Shown in pieces: positions 15,874 through 26,998 of a DNA stretch of 64,000 nt. Origin of the DNA: Actinomycetes bacterium (GTDB lineage Bacteria > Actinomycetota > Acidimicrobiia > Acidimicrobiales > RAAP-2); assembly GCA_021778895.1 (NCBI GenBank), contig JAJYBR010000004.1, forward strand, positions 124,001 through 188,000, given 5' to 3'. Both the position numbers and the translations under genes were made by a program. Each line of letters opens with the position of its first letter. Within the stretch, counting starts at the first letter, position 1. The notes below the pieces were generated by a model. That model worked only from the letters and a program-made list of their open reading frames with translations, had not been told where the DNA came from and did no database searches.

Positions 15874-17887
15874 ACTCGGCCTGGGCGGAGAACCCCTCGA
15901 GCGCCTGGACGCGGCGCCAGCGCCGGTCGGGCCCGAGCAGCCAGGTGGACGTGTCGTCGCGCCACGTGACCTCGAACGCGTCGCGCAGCTCGGCACGCAC
16001 CGCCTCGTCGGTGATGGGCACCAGGACCTCGACGCGCCGGTCGAGGTTGCGCTCCATGAGGTCGGCCGAGCCAAGCAGGATCGTCTCGTCGGCACCGGGC
16101 TGGCCGAACAGGAACACGCGGGAGTGCTCCAGGAACTCCCCGACCAGGCTGTGCACGTTGATGCTCGCCGACAGGCCCTCGATGCCCGGGCGCAGGCAGC
16201 ACAGGGTGCGCACCAGCAGCCGGACCGGCACGCCGGCGGCACTGGCCTCGTAGAGGGCGTCGATCACCGCGGGGTCGGTCAGACCGTTGACCTTGATGTC
16301 GATGCGCCCCGCGGGGCCCAAAGCACGCTCCTGTTCGATCAGCTCGATCACGCGCGTGCGCGTCATCGTCGGGCTCACCACGATGCGCTCGTAGCCGACG
16401 TTGCGCGCGAAGCCCGTCAGGTAGTTGAACAGCTCGCCGACGTCGTGGGTGATCGCCGGGTCCGCGGTGAGCAGGCCGAAGTCCTCATAGGAGCGCGCCG
16501 TCTTGGAGTTGTAGTTCCCCGTGGCGATGTGCGCGTAGCGCACTGTGCGCCCGGACTCGGTGCGCACGATGAGGAGCGTCTTGGAGTGGGTCTTCAACCC
16601 CATGATGCCGTAGACCACGTGCACGCCGGCGTCCTCGAGGGTCTTGGCCCACTCGATGTTGGCCGCCTCGTCGAAGCGGGCCTTGAGTTCGACCAGGGCC
16701 ACCACCTGCTTGCCGTGCTCTGCGGCGCGGATCAGGCTGGCCACGACCGGCGAGTCGCCCGAGGTGCGATAGAGCGTCTGCTTGATGGCGACCACGCGCG
16801 GGTCGTCGGCCGCCTGGGCGACCAGCACCTCGACCGAGTCGCTGAAGGACTCGTAGGGGTGGTGCAGGAGGACGTCGGCCTCCCGGATCACCGCGAAGAG
16901 GTCGCCCACGTGGTCCCCCACCAGCAGGCGGGCCGGGGTCAGCGGTGACCAGCCCTCGCCCTTGAGGTCGGGCCGGTTCATCTCGTAGAGGCCCCAGAAG
17001 TCGTGCAGGCCGAGCGGCGCGTCGCTCACGTAGACGCTCTCGGGGTCGAGACCCAGCTCGCCGAGCAGCAGGTCGAGGAACTCGGGGTCCATGCCGCGGT
17101 GGATCTCCACGCGGATGGCCTCGCCGAAGCGACGCCGGCGCAGCTCCACCTCGAGGGCGACCATCAGGTCATCGGCCTCGTCCTCTTCCAGGGTCAGGTC
17201 CGCGTTGCGCGTGACCCGGAACAGGTCGGCCCGCCCGACTTCCATCCCCGGGAACAGCCGGCCCAGGTGGGCCACGATCAACTCTTCCAAGCGGCACCAC
17301 CGGCCGGGCCGGGCCTCCAGGAACCGCGGCAGCGAGCTGGGCACCTTCACGCGGGCGCTGCGCTCCTCGCCGGTCTCCTGGTCGCGCACGACGACCGCGA
17401 TGTTGAGGCTGAGGTTCGAAATCATCGGGAAGGGATGCCCCGGGTCCACGGCCAAGGGCGTCAGCACCGGGTAGACGTGCTGTTCGAAGTACCGGCCGAG
17501 GCGCGAGCGCTCCTCGGCGTCGAGCTCGTCGAAGTGCACGACGTCGACGCCCGAGGCGCTGAGGGCGGGCAGCAACCCGTCGAGCACCAGGCGGTCGAGG
17601 CGCTCGACCAACTCCAAGATGCGCTCGCGGATCATCAGCAGCTGCTGGCGCGGGCGCATGCCGTCCACCGACGGGGTCTCGACGCCGGCGGCCACCTTGT
17701 CGAGCAGGCTGACGACGCGGACCTGGAAGAACTCGTCCACCATGTCGGCGAAGATCGCCACGAACTTGCAGCGCTCCAGGATGGGCAGGCCCTCGTCGCC
17801 CGCCAGGTCCACCAGGCGCGAACCGAACTCCAGTCGCGAGAGCTCGCGGCTGGAGAATCGCTCGGGTCCGAAGTCGCGGACGTCCAC
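15830..17887 (-). CDS. ppk: Polyphosphate kinase 1
   Basis: Reversible synthesis of polyphosphate from ATP. At 685 aa it matches the PPK1 length, with the N domain (SRELSRLEFGSRL), H domain, and C1/C2 domains. The phospho-accepting His lies in GLKTHSKTLL, the following HIATGNYNSKTARSYED is diagnostic, and AEHGKQVVALVELKARFDE precedes it. ATG at 17887 is 45 bp from the divergent SEDS gene, so their promoters face each other in a very short gap. Confidence 0.96.
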   Translation of the reverse strand: MDVRDFGPERFSSRELSRLEFGSRLVDLAGDEGLPILERCKFVAIFADMVDEFFQVRVVSLLDKVAAGVETPSVDGMRPRQQLLMIRERILELVERLDRLVLDGLLPALSASGVDVVHFDELDAEERSRLGRYFEQHVYPVLTPLAVDPGHPFPMISNLSLNIAVVVRDQETGEERSARVKVPSSLPRFLEARPGRWCRLEELIVAHLGRLFPGMEVGRADLFRVTRNADLTLEEDEADDLMVALEVELRRRRFGEAIRVEIHRGMDPEFLDLLLGELGLDPESVYVSDAPLGLHDFWGLYEMNRPDLKGEGWSPLTPARLLVGDHVGDLFAVIREADVLLHHPYESFSDSVEVLVAQAADDPRVVAIKQTLYRTSGDSPVVASLIRAAEHGKQVVALVELKARFDEAANIEWAKTLEDAGVHVVYGIMGLKTHSKTLLIVRTESGRTVRYAHIATGNYNSKTARSYEDFGLLTADPAITHDVGELFNYLTGFARNVGYERIVVSPTMTRTRVIELIEQERALGPAGRIDIKVNGLTDPAVIDALYEASAAGVPVRLLVRTLCCLRPGIEGLSASINVHSLVGEFLEHSRVFLFGQPGADETILLGSADLMERNLDRRVEVLVPITDEAVRAELRDAFEVTWRDDTSTWLLGPDRRWRRVQALEGFSAQAEFKRRALAHHRSVVG

Positions 17888-17932
17888 GACTGGCTACCTC
17901 CCTGATCAGCCTGGCACGACTACTCTACGGGC

Positions 17933-19336
17933 ATGTCTCGTCGCCGGCGCGCTTCTGAGAGCGTTGCCGAGCCGGAGGTGCGTTCCCGTTCGGCCGAGCT
18001 CACCTTGCTCATCCTGGCCTGGATCGTGGTCTCGGCCTTCTACATCCTGGCGTGGGTCGGCGCGGTCGGCCACCTGCCCCCGCGGCTGTGGGCGTTCCTC
18101 GCCGGCCTGATCACCATCTCGCTCGGGATGCACGTCGCGGTGCGCCGCCTGGCGCCCAAGTCCTCCCAGGTCCTGCTCCCCATCGCGACCCTGCTCAACG
18201 GGATCGGCTACGTGGAGATCGCCCGCTGGGACCCGACCGAGGCCGCCTTCCAGTCGCTGTGGTTCCTGGTGAGCGGTGTGGCCCTGGTGATCACCCTGCT
18301 GGTGGTGCGCCGCGTCCGCGACCTCGACCGCTACCGCTACCTCACGCTGCTCGTGGCCGGCGGCCTCCTGCTCTTGCCCCTGGTGCCGGGCCTCGGGATC
18401 TCGGTCGGCGGAGCGCGCCTCTGGATCGGCTTGGGGCCGATCTCGTTCCAGCCCATCGAGGTGGCCAAGATCCTCCTGGTCTTCTTCTTCGCCTCGTACT
18501 TCGCGGCCAACGCGCAGCTGCTCTCCACGCCGACCCAGCGCATCGGCCGTCATCTCTTCGTCCCGCCCCGCGCCCTGCTGCCGGTCCTGATCGCCTGGGG
18601 CTTCGCGATCGCCGTGCTCGGCGTCGAAGACGACATCGGCTTCGCCATGCTGCTGTTCGCCCTGTTCATGGCGATGCTGTGGATCACCACCGGGCGCCTG
18701 ACCTACGTCGGCCTGGGCGTTGGCCTCTTCGGGCTGGGCGCCGCCATCGCGGCCAAGTACTTCAGCCAGGTGCACGTCCGCGTCAGCCTCTGGCTCGACC
18801 CGTGGTCGGCGGCGAACTTCGCCTTCTCCCACCAGCTCGCCTACGGCTGGTTCTCCCTGGCCGCGGGCGGCGTGACCGGCACCGGGCTGGGCCTGGGCCA
18901 GTCGGGAACGATCCCCGAGGTCACCTCGGACATGATCTTCGCCGCCATCGGCGAGGAGCTCGGCCTCCTGGGCATCATCGCCGTGCTCGGGCTCTTCGTC
19001 CTGTTCATCGGCGAGGGCTTCCGGATCGCCCAGCGCGCGCACACCCCCTACGTGCGCCTGGCCGCGGCCGGCCTGACGACCGTCGTCGGGCTGCAGGCCT
19101 TCTTCATCGCCGCCGGCGTCCTGCGCATCCTGCCCTTCACGGGCATCACCCTGCCCTTCATGGCCTACGGGGGCTCGTCGCTGGTGGCCAACTACATCAT
19201 CGTCGCGCTGCTGCTGCGGATCTCGGACGAGAACGCCGCGCCGCGCGCCGGCGGCGAGCTGCGGCGGGTCCCTCAGGTCGGGTCGACGGCCGACAGCACG
19301 TCGGCCTCGCACAGCACCGGCGCCACGACCGGCTGA
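17933..19336 (+). CDS. SEDS-family peptidoglycan polymerase (FtsW/RodA type), paralogue 1
   Basis: A 467-aa membrane glycosyltransferase that polymerises lipid II. It has about ten hydrophobic segments and the SEDS marks GARLWIGLGPISFQPIEVAK, the extracellular-loop motif SLWLDPWSAANF (keeping the Asp found in active SEDS enzymes), GGVTGTGLGLGQSG, IGEELGLLG and the end PFMAYGGSSLVANY. Residues 1-20 are basic, and the last 35 are Ser/Thr-rich and hydrophilic. No partner class B PBP is nearby. A second SEDS gene lies 0.5 kb away on the other strand. The last 64 nt overlap the convergent BFN gene. Confidence 0.9.
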   Translation: MSRRRRASESVAEPEVRSRSAELTLLILAWIVVSAFYILAWVGAVGHLPPRLWAFLAGLITISLGMHVAVRRLAPKSSQVLLPIATLLNGIGYVEIARWDPTEAAFQSLWFLVSGVALVITLLVVRRVRDLDRYRYLTLLVAGGLLLLPLVPGLGISVGGARLWIGLGPISFQPIEVAKILLVFFFASYFAANAQLLSTPTQRIGRHLFVPPRALLPVLIAWGFAIAVLGVEDDIGFAMLLFALFMAMLWITTGRLTYVGLGVGLFGLGAAIAAKYFSQVHVRVSLWLDPWSAANFAFSHQLAYGWFSLAAGGVTGTGLGLGQSGTIPEVTSDMIFAAIGEELGLLGIIAVLGLFVLFIGEGFRIAQRAHTPYVRLAAAGLTTVVGLQAFFIAAGVLRILPFTGITLPFMAYGGSSLVANYIIVALLLRISDENAAPRAGGELRRVPQVGSTADSTSASHSTGATTG

Positions 19337-19833
19337 CGCAGGGCCAGGATCAGCGCGTCGCTGACCCGGCAGTCGATGACCCGGCGGCCCCGCGGCGTCA
19401 TCAGCACCAGCTCGCCGAAGAACACGCCGTTCTCGACCCGCGCGATGCGCGCGGCCACGACCTCCCCGCGCAGCTCACCGAGGACCGTCGTGAACAGCTC
19501 GTGGGTGCTCGGCCGGCGTCCCGACCGGTTCTCCAGGGCGTGGGCCAGCGCCACGGCCTCGGGCAGGGCGATGGGCACCTCGAGCGCGCGGTAGGGGGCC
19601 TCGGCCTCGAGCAGCCGCACGACCGGGGCGGCATCGGCCAGGTCGTAGGTGACCGACTCGACCGTCATGACGATGTTCGGCGTGCCCGCGTCGCCGGCCG
19701 TGCGGGTGCCCTCGGGCTCTGCGACAGGCGCTGCGGGCGCGCTCTCTGGCGCCCCGGCATCCGCGGGCGCGACGGCCGCGGGCTCCTCGGCGGCCTCGGT
19801 GGTGGGCTCGGGCTCGGGTGTGACGGTGCTCAC
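19273..19833 (-). CDS. Bifunctional-nuclease (BFN/DUF151) domain protein
   Basis: A 186-aa protein. Residues 1-50 are an acidic low-complexity Pro/Ala/Glu linker (TPEPEPTTEAAEEPAAVAP). The rest is a DUF151 domain: IALPEAVALAHALEN, RPSTHELFTTVLGELRGEVV, FFGELVL and IDCRVSDALILALR. Plant relatives were described as bifunctional nucleases; the bacterial function is poorly known. GTG at 19833 overlaps the rodA stop (GTGA), so it is co-translated with the SEDS protein. The N-terminal acidic tail is longer than usual for stand-alone BFN proteins. Confidence 0.85.
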   Translation of the reverse strand: MSTVTPEPEPTTEAAEEPAAVAPADAGAPESAPAAPVAEPEGTRTAGDAGTPNIVMTVESVTYDLADAAPVVRLLEAEAPYRALEVPIALPEAVALAHALENRSGRRPSTHELFTTVLGELRGEVVAARIARVENGVFFGELVLMTPRGRRVIDCRVSDALILALRQPVVAPVLCEADVLSAVDPT

Positions 19834-20975
19834 GCGCCCATCCCGCGCCGCCGCGACACCGCGAGCACCAGGCCGCCCGCCGCGTAGAAGACCAGCACCG
19901 AGGACCCCCCGTAGCTGAGCAGCGGCAGCGGGATCCCGGTGATGGGCATGATCCCCATGGTCATGCCGATGTTCTCGAAGCACGAGAAGGCGAAGAAGAT
20001 GAACACCCCGAGGCCCAGCACCCGGCCCATCGTGTCGCGGGCCGTCTGGCCCACCCGGAACATCCGGAAGGCCACGAAGGCCAGCAGCAGGATGATCAGG
20101 GCCGAGCCCACGAAGCCCAACTGCTCGCCGATGGCCGTGAAGATGAAGTCGGTGCGCTGCTCGGGCACGTAGCCGAGAACCGTCTGGAGCCCGCGGAAGA
20201 GCCCGGCCCCGGTCAGGCCGCCCGAGCCAATGGCGCTCTTGGCGTTGGAAACCTCGTAGACGAGGGGCGCCAGGGCGGGGTTGGTCGAGTTCTGGTTGAG
20301 GAACGAGATGAACCGGTCGACCTGGTACTTGTGCAACAGGTCGAAGTAGATCGCCCCGGCCACCCCGGCCGAGCCCGCCACGGCCAGGGCGGTCATCAGG
20401 CGCGGCGGCACGCCGGCGATGACCATCATGGCGGCGACCACCAGCACGATGATGATCCCGGTCCCGAGGTCCGGCTGCAGGACGATCAGGCCCAGGGGGA
20501 CGGCCCCCATGAGCAGGATCCGGATCACGTCGTACATCGTGAGCCCGTCACTGCGCCGGTGGGCGTAGGTGGCGATGGCGATGATCAGCACCAGCACGGT
20601 GAACTCGCTCGGCTGCACCTGGACGAATCCCAGGTTGTACCAGCGCTGCGCCCCCAGAGCACTCGAGCCCGCGACGAACACGCCGGCCAGTCCGAGGAGG
20701 GACAGCACGTAGAGCGGGGTGGCCACCAGCTCCAGGCGGCGGTAGTCGATCCGGGACAGGATGGTCATCACGATGATGCCGGCCACGACGAAGATGCCCT
20801 GGCGCACCAGGTAGTAGTGGGGCCCGATGCCGGCGTTGACCAGCGCCTGGCGCGTTGCCGAGTAGATCATGCCGTCACCGACGAAGCCGAGCAGGATCAT
20901 CCCGGCGAAGAGGCCGTAGTCGAAGCCGTCGCGCGCGCGGGTGCGCTCCAGGACGGCCGCGATCGCGTCGCTCAC
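19830..20975 (-). CDS. rodA: SEDS-family rod-shape polymerase, paralogue 2 (RodA)
   Basis: A 381-aa polytopic SEDS protein closer to canonical RodA: QRWYNLGFVQVQPSEFT, LQPDLGTGIII, SAIGSGGLTGAGLFRG, PEQRTDFIFTAIGEQLGF and GIPLPLLSYGGSSVL. The extracellular-loop motif that commonly reads FLDPxxDP reads FLNQNSTN here, so the acidic position thought to be catalytic looks like Asn. GTG at 20975 overlaps the aroE stop. It lies at the end of the long minus-strand gene run and is followed by the BFN gene. Confidence 0.92.
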   Translation of the reverse strand: MSDAIAAVLERTRARDGFDYGLFAGMILLGFVGDGMIYSATRQALVNAGIGPHYYLVRQGIFVVAGIIVMTILSRIDYRRLELVATPLYVLSLLGLAGVFVAGSSALGAQRWYNLGFVQVQPSEFTVLVLIIAIATYAHRRSDGLTMYDVIRILLMGAVPLGLIVLQPDLGTGIIIVLVVAAMMVIAGVPPRLMTALAVAGSAGVAGAIYFDLLHKYQVDRFISFLNQNSTNPALAPLVYEVSNAKSAIGSGGLTGAGLFRGLQTVLGYVPEQRTDFIFTAIGEQLGFVGSALIILLLAFVAFRMFRVGQTARDTMGRVLGLGVFIFFAFSCFENIGMTMGIMPITGIPLPLLSYGGSSVLVFYAAGGLVLAVSRRRGMGA

Positions 20976-21733
20976 GCCAGGACCTCGACCAGGGCGGCGC
21001 CGTCGATGGGCACCGAGAACCACCACGCCATCTGGCGCGCGCCTTGATGGGCCAACATCGGCAGTCCGTTCATCGTGATCCAGTGACGTCCCTCATACTG
21101 GGCGAGCCAGGGCGAGACGCGCGGTTCATACGTTATATCGACGGCCACGGCATCGGGGCTCGCCGCCGTGGCGGCCGGCTGGTCGGCGCGACGGGCGACG
21201 GGCACCGTGTTGATGACCAGGTCGAGGGCCTCCCCGGGCACGAAGGACCGCACCCCGGGGTAGGTCGCCGCGAGCGACGCCAGGGCCGCGGGCCGCCGGG
21301 TCGCCACAGCCACCTCGGCTCCCTCGTCCACCAGGGCGTCGACGATCGACCAGGCGGCCCCCCCGGCCCCCAGGATCCCCGCGCGGCGCCCCGCGGCGTG
21401 CCAGCCCCCCGCCGCCAGCGCGTCGAGCAGCCCGCGGCCGTCGGTGTTGGCTCCGCGCACGCGGCCGTCGGTCAGCAGCAGCGAGTTGACCATGCCGGTG
21501 CGCTGTGCCACCTCGTCGAGCTCGTCGCACAGGCGCGTCGCCACCGCCTTGAGCGGCATGGTCACCGACAGGGCGTCGAAGTCGGGCAGCACCGCGGCCA
21601 GCGCTGCGAGATCGCCCGCCTCCACGGCGCGCGACGTGCCCGCCAGGCCCGCCTGGGCCAGGCCCGCCCGATGGAGCCGCGGGGACAGCGAGTGGCCCAC
21701 CGGATGGCCCACGACGCCCAGGCGCCAGCTCAC
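20972..21733 (-). CDS. aroE: Shikimate dehydrogenase
   Basis: NADPH-dependent reduction of 3-dehydroshikimate. The 253-aa protein has GHPVGHSLSPRLHRAGL (shikimate-binding Ser pair), SVTMPLK (catalytic Lys), NTDGRGLLDAL (catalytic Asp), the dinucleotide loop ILGAGGAAWS and INTVPVARR. It is slightly short compared with E. coli AroE. GTG at 21733 overlaps the mltG stop, and the stop overlaps rodA. The mltG-ruvX-aroE neighbourhood is common in actinobacteria. Confidence 0.92.
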   Translation of the reverse strand: MSWRLGVVGHPVGHSLSPRLHRAGLAQAGLAGTSRAVEAGDLAALAAVLPDFDALSVTMPLKAVATRLCDELDEVAQRTGMVNSLLLTDGRVRGANTDGRGLLDALAAGGWHAAGRRAGILGAGGAAWSIVDALVDEGAEVAVATRRPAALASLAATYPGVRSFVPGEALDLVINTVPVARRADQPAATAASPDAVAVDITYEPRVSPWLAQYEGRHWITMNGLPMLAHQGARQMAWWFSVPIDGAALVEVLA

Positions 21734-22725
21734 GGCAGCCCCCGAGCGGCCGCCAGGCGCTCGTTGGCCAGCTGCTCGGCGAAGGTCACCGCGAAGGCCT
21801 CGGTGCCCGCGGCGTTGATGACGGTGAAGTAGCGCCACGGACCGGGCGGCGCGTGCAGCACCGCGCGCAGCGCCGTTCGCGACACCGTCGAGATCGGCGT
21901 CGGGGTGAGTCCCGGCACCAGGTACGTGTTGTAGGGCGTGCGCGTCTGCAGCATGGCGTGGGTCACCGTACCGCCGTCGCGGCCGAGCCCGTAGAGGACT
22001 GTCGCGTCCATCTGGAGCGGGCCGCCGAGGGCCAGGCGGTTCAGGATGACGCGCGCCACGCGCGGCATGTTGCGCGCGTAGTAGCCCTCCTTCTGCACGA
22101 TCGAGGCCGCCGTCACGATCTGGTAGGCGTCCAGGCCCGCCACGGAGCTCGTCGCCGACAGGCCCACCGCCGCCGCCTCGGCGGCGAAGGACTCGCGCAT
22201 GTCGGCGAGGAGCGTGGCGGCGCTCTCCCCCGAGACGATGGGGTAGGTGCCCGGCCCGATCAACCCCTCCAGGGATCGCGTCGCCCCCCAGGGATGGCGG
22301 GCCAGTGCGCTGGCCACGGCCTTCGCAAACGCCGCCGCGTACGCCCGGCCCTGGACGGCGCTGACCGAGTGGGTGACCTCGCCGAGGGTCTCGCCCCCGG
22401 TCACGATCACGCGCGGGGCGCCGAGCGTCCCCATCACGTCCGAGAAGGACGAGCGCTGGTGGAACTGGTAGGACCCCGGCACCACGACCGGCGCGCCGAA
22501 GACCACGGCATCGATCCGGAAGGCCAGCGGGCTGGCGATCACGCCCTGGGCGTGCAGCTCGCTGCCGATGGCGCTCAGCGAGTCCCCGGGGTGCACCACG
22601 ACCGTGACGACCGGGCCGGGACTGGCCAGCGGGTCGGCCTGGAGCCAGAACCACAGCGATCCTCCCGCCCCGACCACGACGATCGCCACCAGGACGCTGG
22701 CCCACCAGCGCCACCTAGCGCGCAC
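21730..22725 (-). CDS. mltG: Endolytic murein transglycosylase MltG (YceG-like)
   Basis: Cleaves nascent glycan strands near the membrane. The 331-aa protein has one N-terminal membrane anchor (about residues 6-26, WWASVLVAIVVVGAGGSLWFW), a LysM-like portion (VHPGDSLSAIGSEL) and the YceG domain with VTAASIVQKEGYYA, where E is the catalytic acid, then VILNRLALGGPLQMDATVLYG and TPYNTYLVPGLTPTPIS. GTG at 22725 puts the anchor at the extreme N-terminus and overlaps the ruvX stop by 11 nt. Confidence 0.92.
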   Translation of the reverse strand: MRARWRWWASVLVAIVVVGAGGSLWFWLQADPLASPGPVVTVVVHPGDSLSAIGSELHAQGVIASPLAFRIDAVVFGAPVVVPGSYQFHQRSSFSDVMGTLGAPRVIVTGGETLGEVTHSVSAVQGRAYAAAFAKAVASALARHPWGATRSLEGLIGPGTYPIVSGESAATLLADMRESFAAEAAAVGLSATSSVAGLDAYQIVTAASIVQKEGYYARNMPRVARVILNRLALGGPLQMDATVLYGLGRDGGTVTHAMLQTRTPYNTYLVPGLTPTPISTVSRTALRAVLHAPPGPWRYFTVINAAGTEAFAVTFAEQLANERLAAARGLP

Positions 22726-23130
22726 GCAACGCCTCGAGGTAGTGCTCCAGGAGCACGGTGGCCGCCGCCGAGTCCACGCGCTCGCGGTGCTCCTCGGCCC
22801 GGCGCCCCGCCGCACGGAGCTGGCGCGTGGCTTGCGCGGTCGTCAGACGCTCGTCCCACTGCAGCACGGTCGCGTGGGTCAGCGCGGCGCGCAGCTCGTG
22901 GGCCAGCGCGTTGGCCGCGAGAGTGCTCGCGGTCTCGCGGCCCGCGAGCGACACCGGCCGCCCGATGACGACCAGGTCCACGCTCTCGTCGTCGACCATG
23001 CGCGAGATCGTCGCCACCAGGTCGGGGCCCGCGCGCAGCGCGGGGCGCGGGAAGGCCATCGTGCGAGCCGAGTCGCTCACCGCCACACCGCAGCGCACGG
23101 CCCCGGGGTCCAGCCCGAGGATCCGACCCA

Positions 23131-23131
<1 letters not shown>
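22715..23131 (-). CDS. ruvX: Putative pre-16S rRNA nuclease / RuvX (YqgF)
   Basis: A 138-aa RNase H-fold protein. Family members process the 5' end of 16S rRNA or resolve Holliday junctions. It shows GLDPGAVRCGVAVSD (first Asp), VVIGRPVSLAG, WDERLTTAQA (Glu) and RVDSAAATVLLEHYL (last Asp). ATG at 23131 makes a TGATG junction with alaS; a GTG one codon earlier is also possible. The alaS-ruvX-mltG-aroE order is conserved across actinobacteria. Confidence 0.93.
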
Positions 23132-25677
<2,546 letters not shown>

Positions 25678-25681
25678 GGGT

Positions 25682-26998
25682 TCACTCTACTGGCGGGTTC
25701 TCGGGCGGCTCGGCCGAGCCGTCCCGGCGCGCGCGCCAGCGCGCGGCCGCCGGACCCTCGGCCCCGTGGCTCCCGGGGACGTAGAAGGGGCGCCCGGGGA
25801 CCTCGTCGGGCAGGTACTCCTGGTCCACCCAGCCACGCGGGTCGTCGTGGGGATAGCGGTAGCCGACCCCGAAGCCCTCGGTCGCCGCTCCCGCGAAACC
25901 GCTCGAGCGCAGGTGGTCGGGGACCTCGACGGCCCGGGCCCGCACGGCGGCCGTCGCCGCCCCGAGCGCGCGGGTCACGGTGTTGCTCTTGGGGGCCAGG
26001 GCCAGGGCCACCGCGGCGTGGGCCAGGATCAGCGCTCCCTCGGGCAGTCCCACCAGCTCGATCGCCCGTGCGGCCGCCTCGGCCAGCACCAGCGCCTGGG
26101 GATCGGCCAGCCCCACGTCCTCGCTGGCCAGGATGACCAGGCGCCGCGCGACGTAGCGCGCGCTCTCGCCGCTCTCGAGCATCGTGGCCAGCCAGTAGAG
26201 CGCGGCGTCGGGATCCGAGCCCCGCACCGACTTGATCAGGGCCGACACCTGGTCGTAGTGGGTGTCGCGCGACTGGCGCACCAGGCGCTGGTCGCGGGCG
26301 TGGCGCACGTGGACGGCGTCCACCGTCGTCCCGTGCGGGGCGGCCAGGACGGCCGCGGCCTCGAGCGTGGTGAGCAGGGCCCGGGCGTCCCCGCTGGCGA
26401 AGGCCACGAGCTCGTCGCGCGCGGCCGCGGTCAGCGTGACGTTCTGGGCGCGGGCGCCGCGCGCGGCCAAGGTCGCCAGGTCCTCGGGCGTCAAGGGGTG
26501 GAGGCGCCACAGCGTGCAGCGGCTGAGCAGCGGGGCGTTGACCTCGAAGTACGGGTTCTCGGTCGTGGCGCCGAGCAGCACGACGTCGCCGCGCTCGACC
26601 GCTGGCAGCAGGAGGTCCTGCTGGGCCCGGTTGAAGCGGTGGATCTCGTCGATGAAGAGCGCGGTCGCCCCGCCCGTCTCGCCCAGGCGGCGCCGGGCGT
26701 GGTCGATCTCCTCGCGCACCTCGCGCACGCCGCTCGACACGGCGGACAGCCCCACCAGCTGGTAGCCCGCGCCCGCCGCGAGGAGCCGGGCCAACGTGGT
26801 CTTCCCCGTGCCGGCCGGTCCCCACAGGATCATCGAGGGCAGCCGACCGGCCGCGACCAGCGCGCGCAGCGGGCCCTCGGGCCCGATGAGGTGCTGCTGG
26901 CCCACGACCTCGTCGAGGCGCGTGGGTCGCAGCCTCTCGGCCAGCGGCGCGAGCTCGGCTCGCCGGCGCTCGGCCGCCTCGTCGAACAGGGAGGTCAC
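25682..26998 (-). CDS. rarA: Replication-associated recombination protein A (AAA+ ATPase)
   Basis: A RarA/MgsA-family clamp-loader-like ATPase that acts at stalled forks. The 438-aa protein begins LRPTRLDEVVGQQHLIG and has Walker A GPAGTGKTTLAR, Walker B LFIDEIHRFNRAQQD, sensor 1 LLGATTENPYFEV and the C-terminal RarA region IKSVRGSDPDAALYWLATML, SEDVGLADPQAL and GYRYPHDDP. GTG at 26998 overlaps the aspS stop in a GTGA junction. Confidence 0.94.
   Translation of the reverse strand: MTSLFDEAAERRRAELAPLAERLRPTRLDEVVGQQHLIGPEGPLRALVAAGRLPSMILWGPAGTGKTTLARLLAAGAGYQLVGLSAVSSGVREVREEIDHARRRLGETGGATALFIDEIHRFNRAQQDLLLPAVERGDVVLLGATTENPYFEVNAPLLSRCTLWRLHPLTPEDLATLAARGARAQNVTLTAAARDELVAFASGDARALLTTLEAAAVLAAPHGTTVDAVHVRHARDQRLVRQSRDTHYDQVSALIKSVRGSDPDAALYWLATMLESGESARYVARRLVILASEDVGLADPQALVLAEAAARAIELVGLPEGALILAHAAVALALAPKSNTVTRALGAATAAVRARAVEVPDHLRSSGFAGAATEGFGVGYRYPHDDPRGWVDQEYLPDEVPGRPFYVPGSHGAEGPAAARWRARRDGSAEPPENPPVE

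Noticed and set aside
19834..19983. N-terminal extension of the BFN protein
   Set aside because: The extension overlaps rodA in another frame and is Arg/His-rich; GTG at 19833 makes a GTGA junction.
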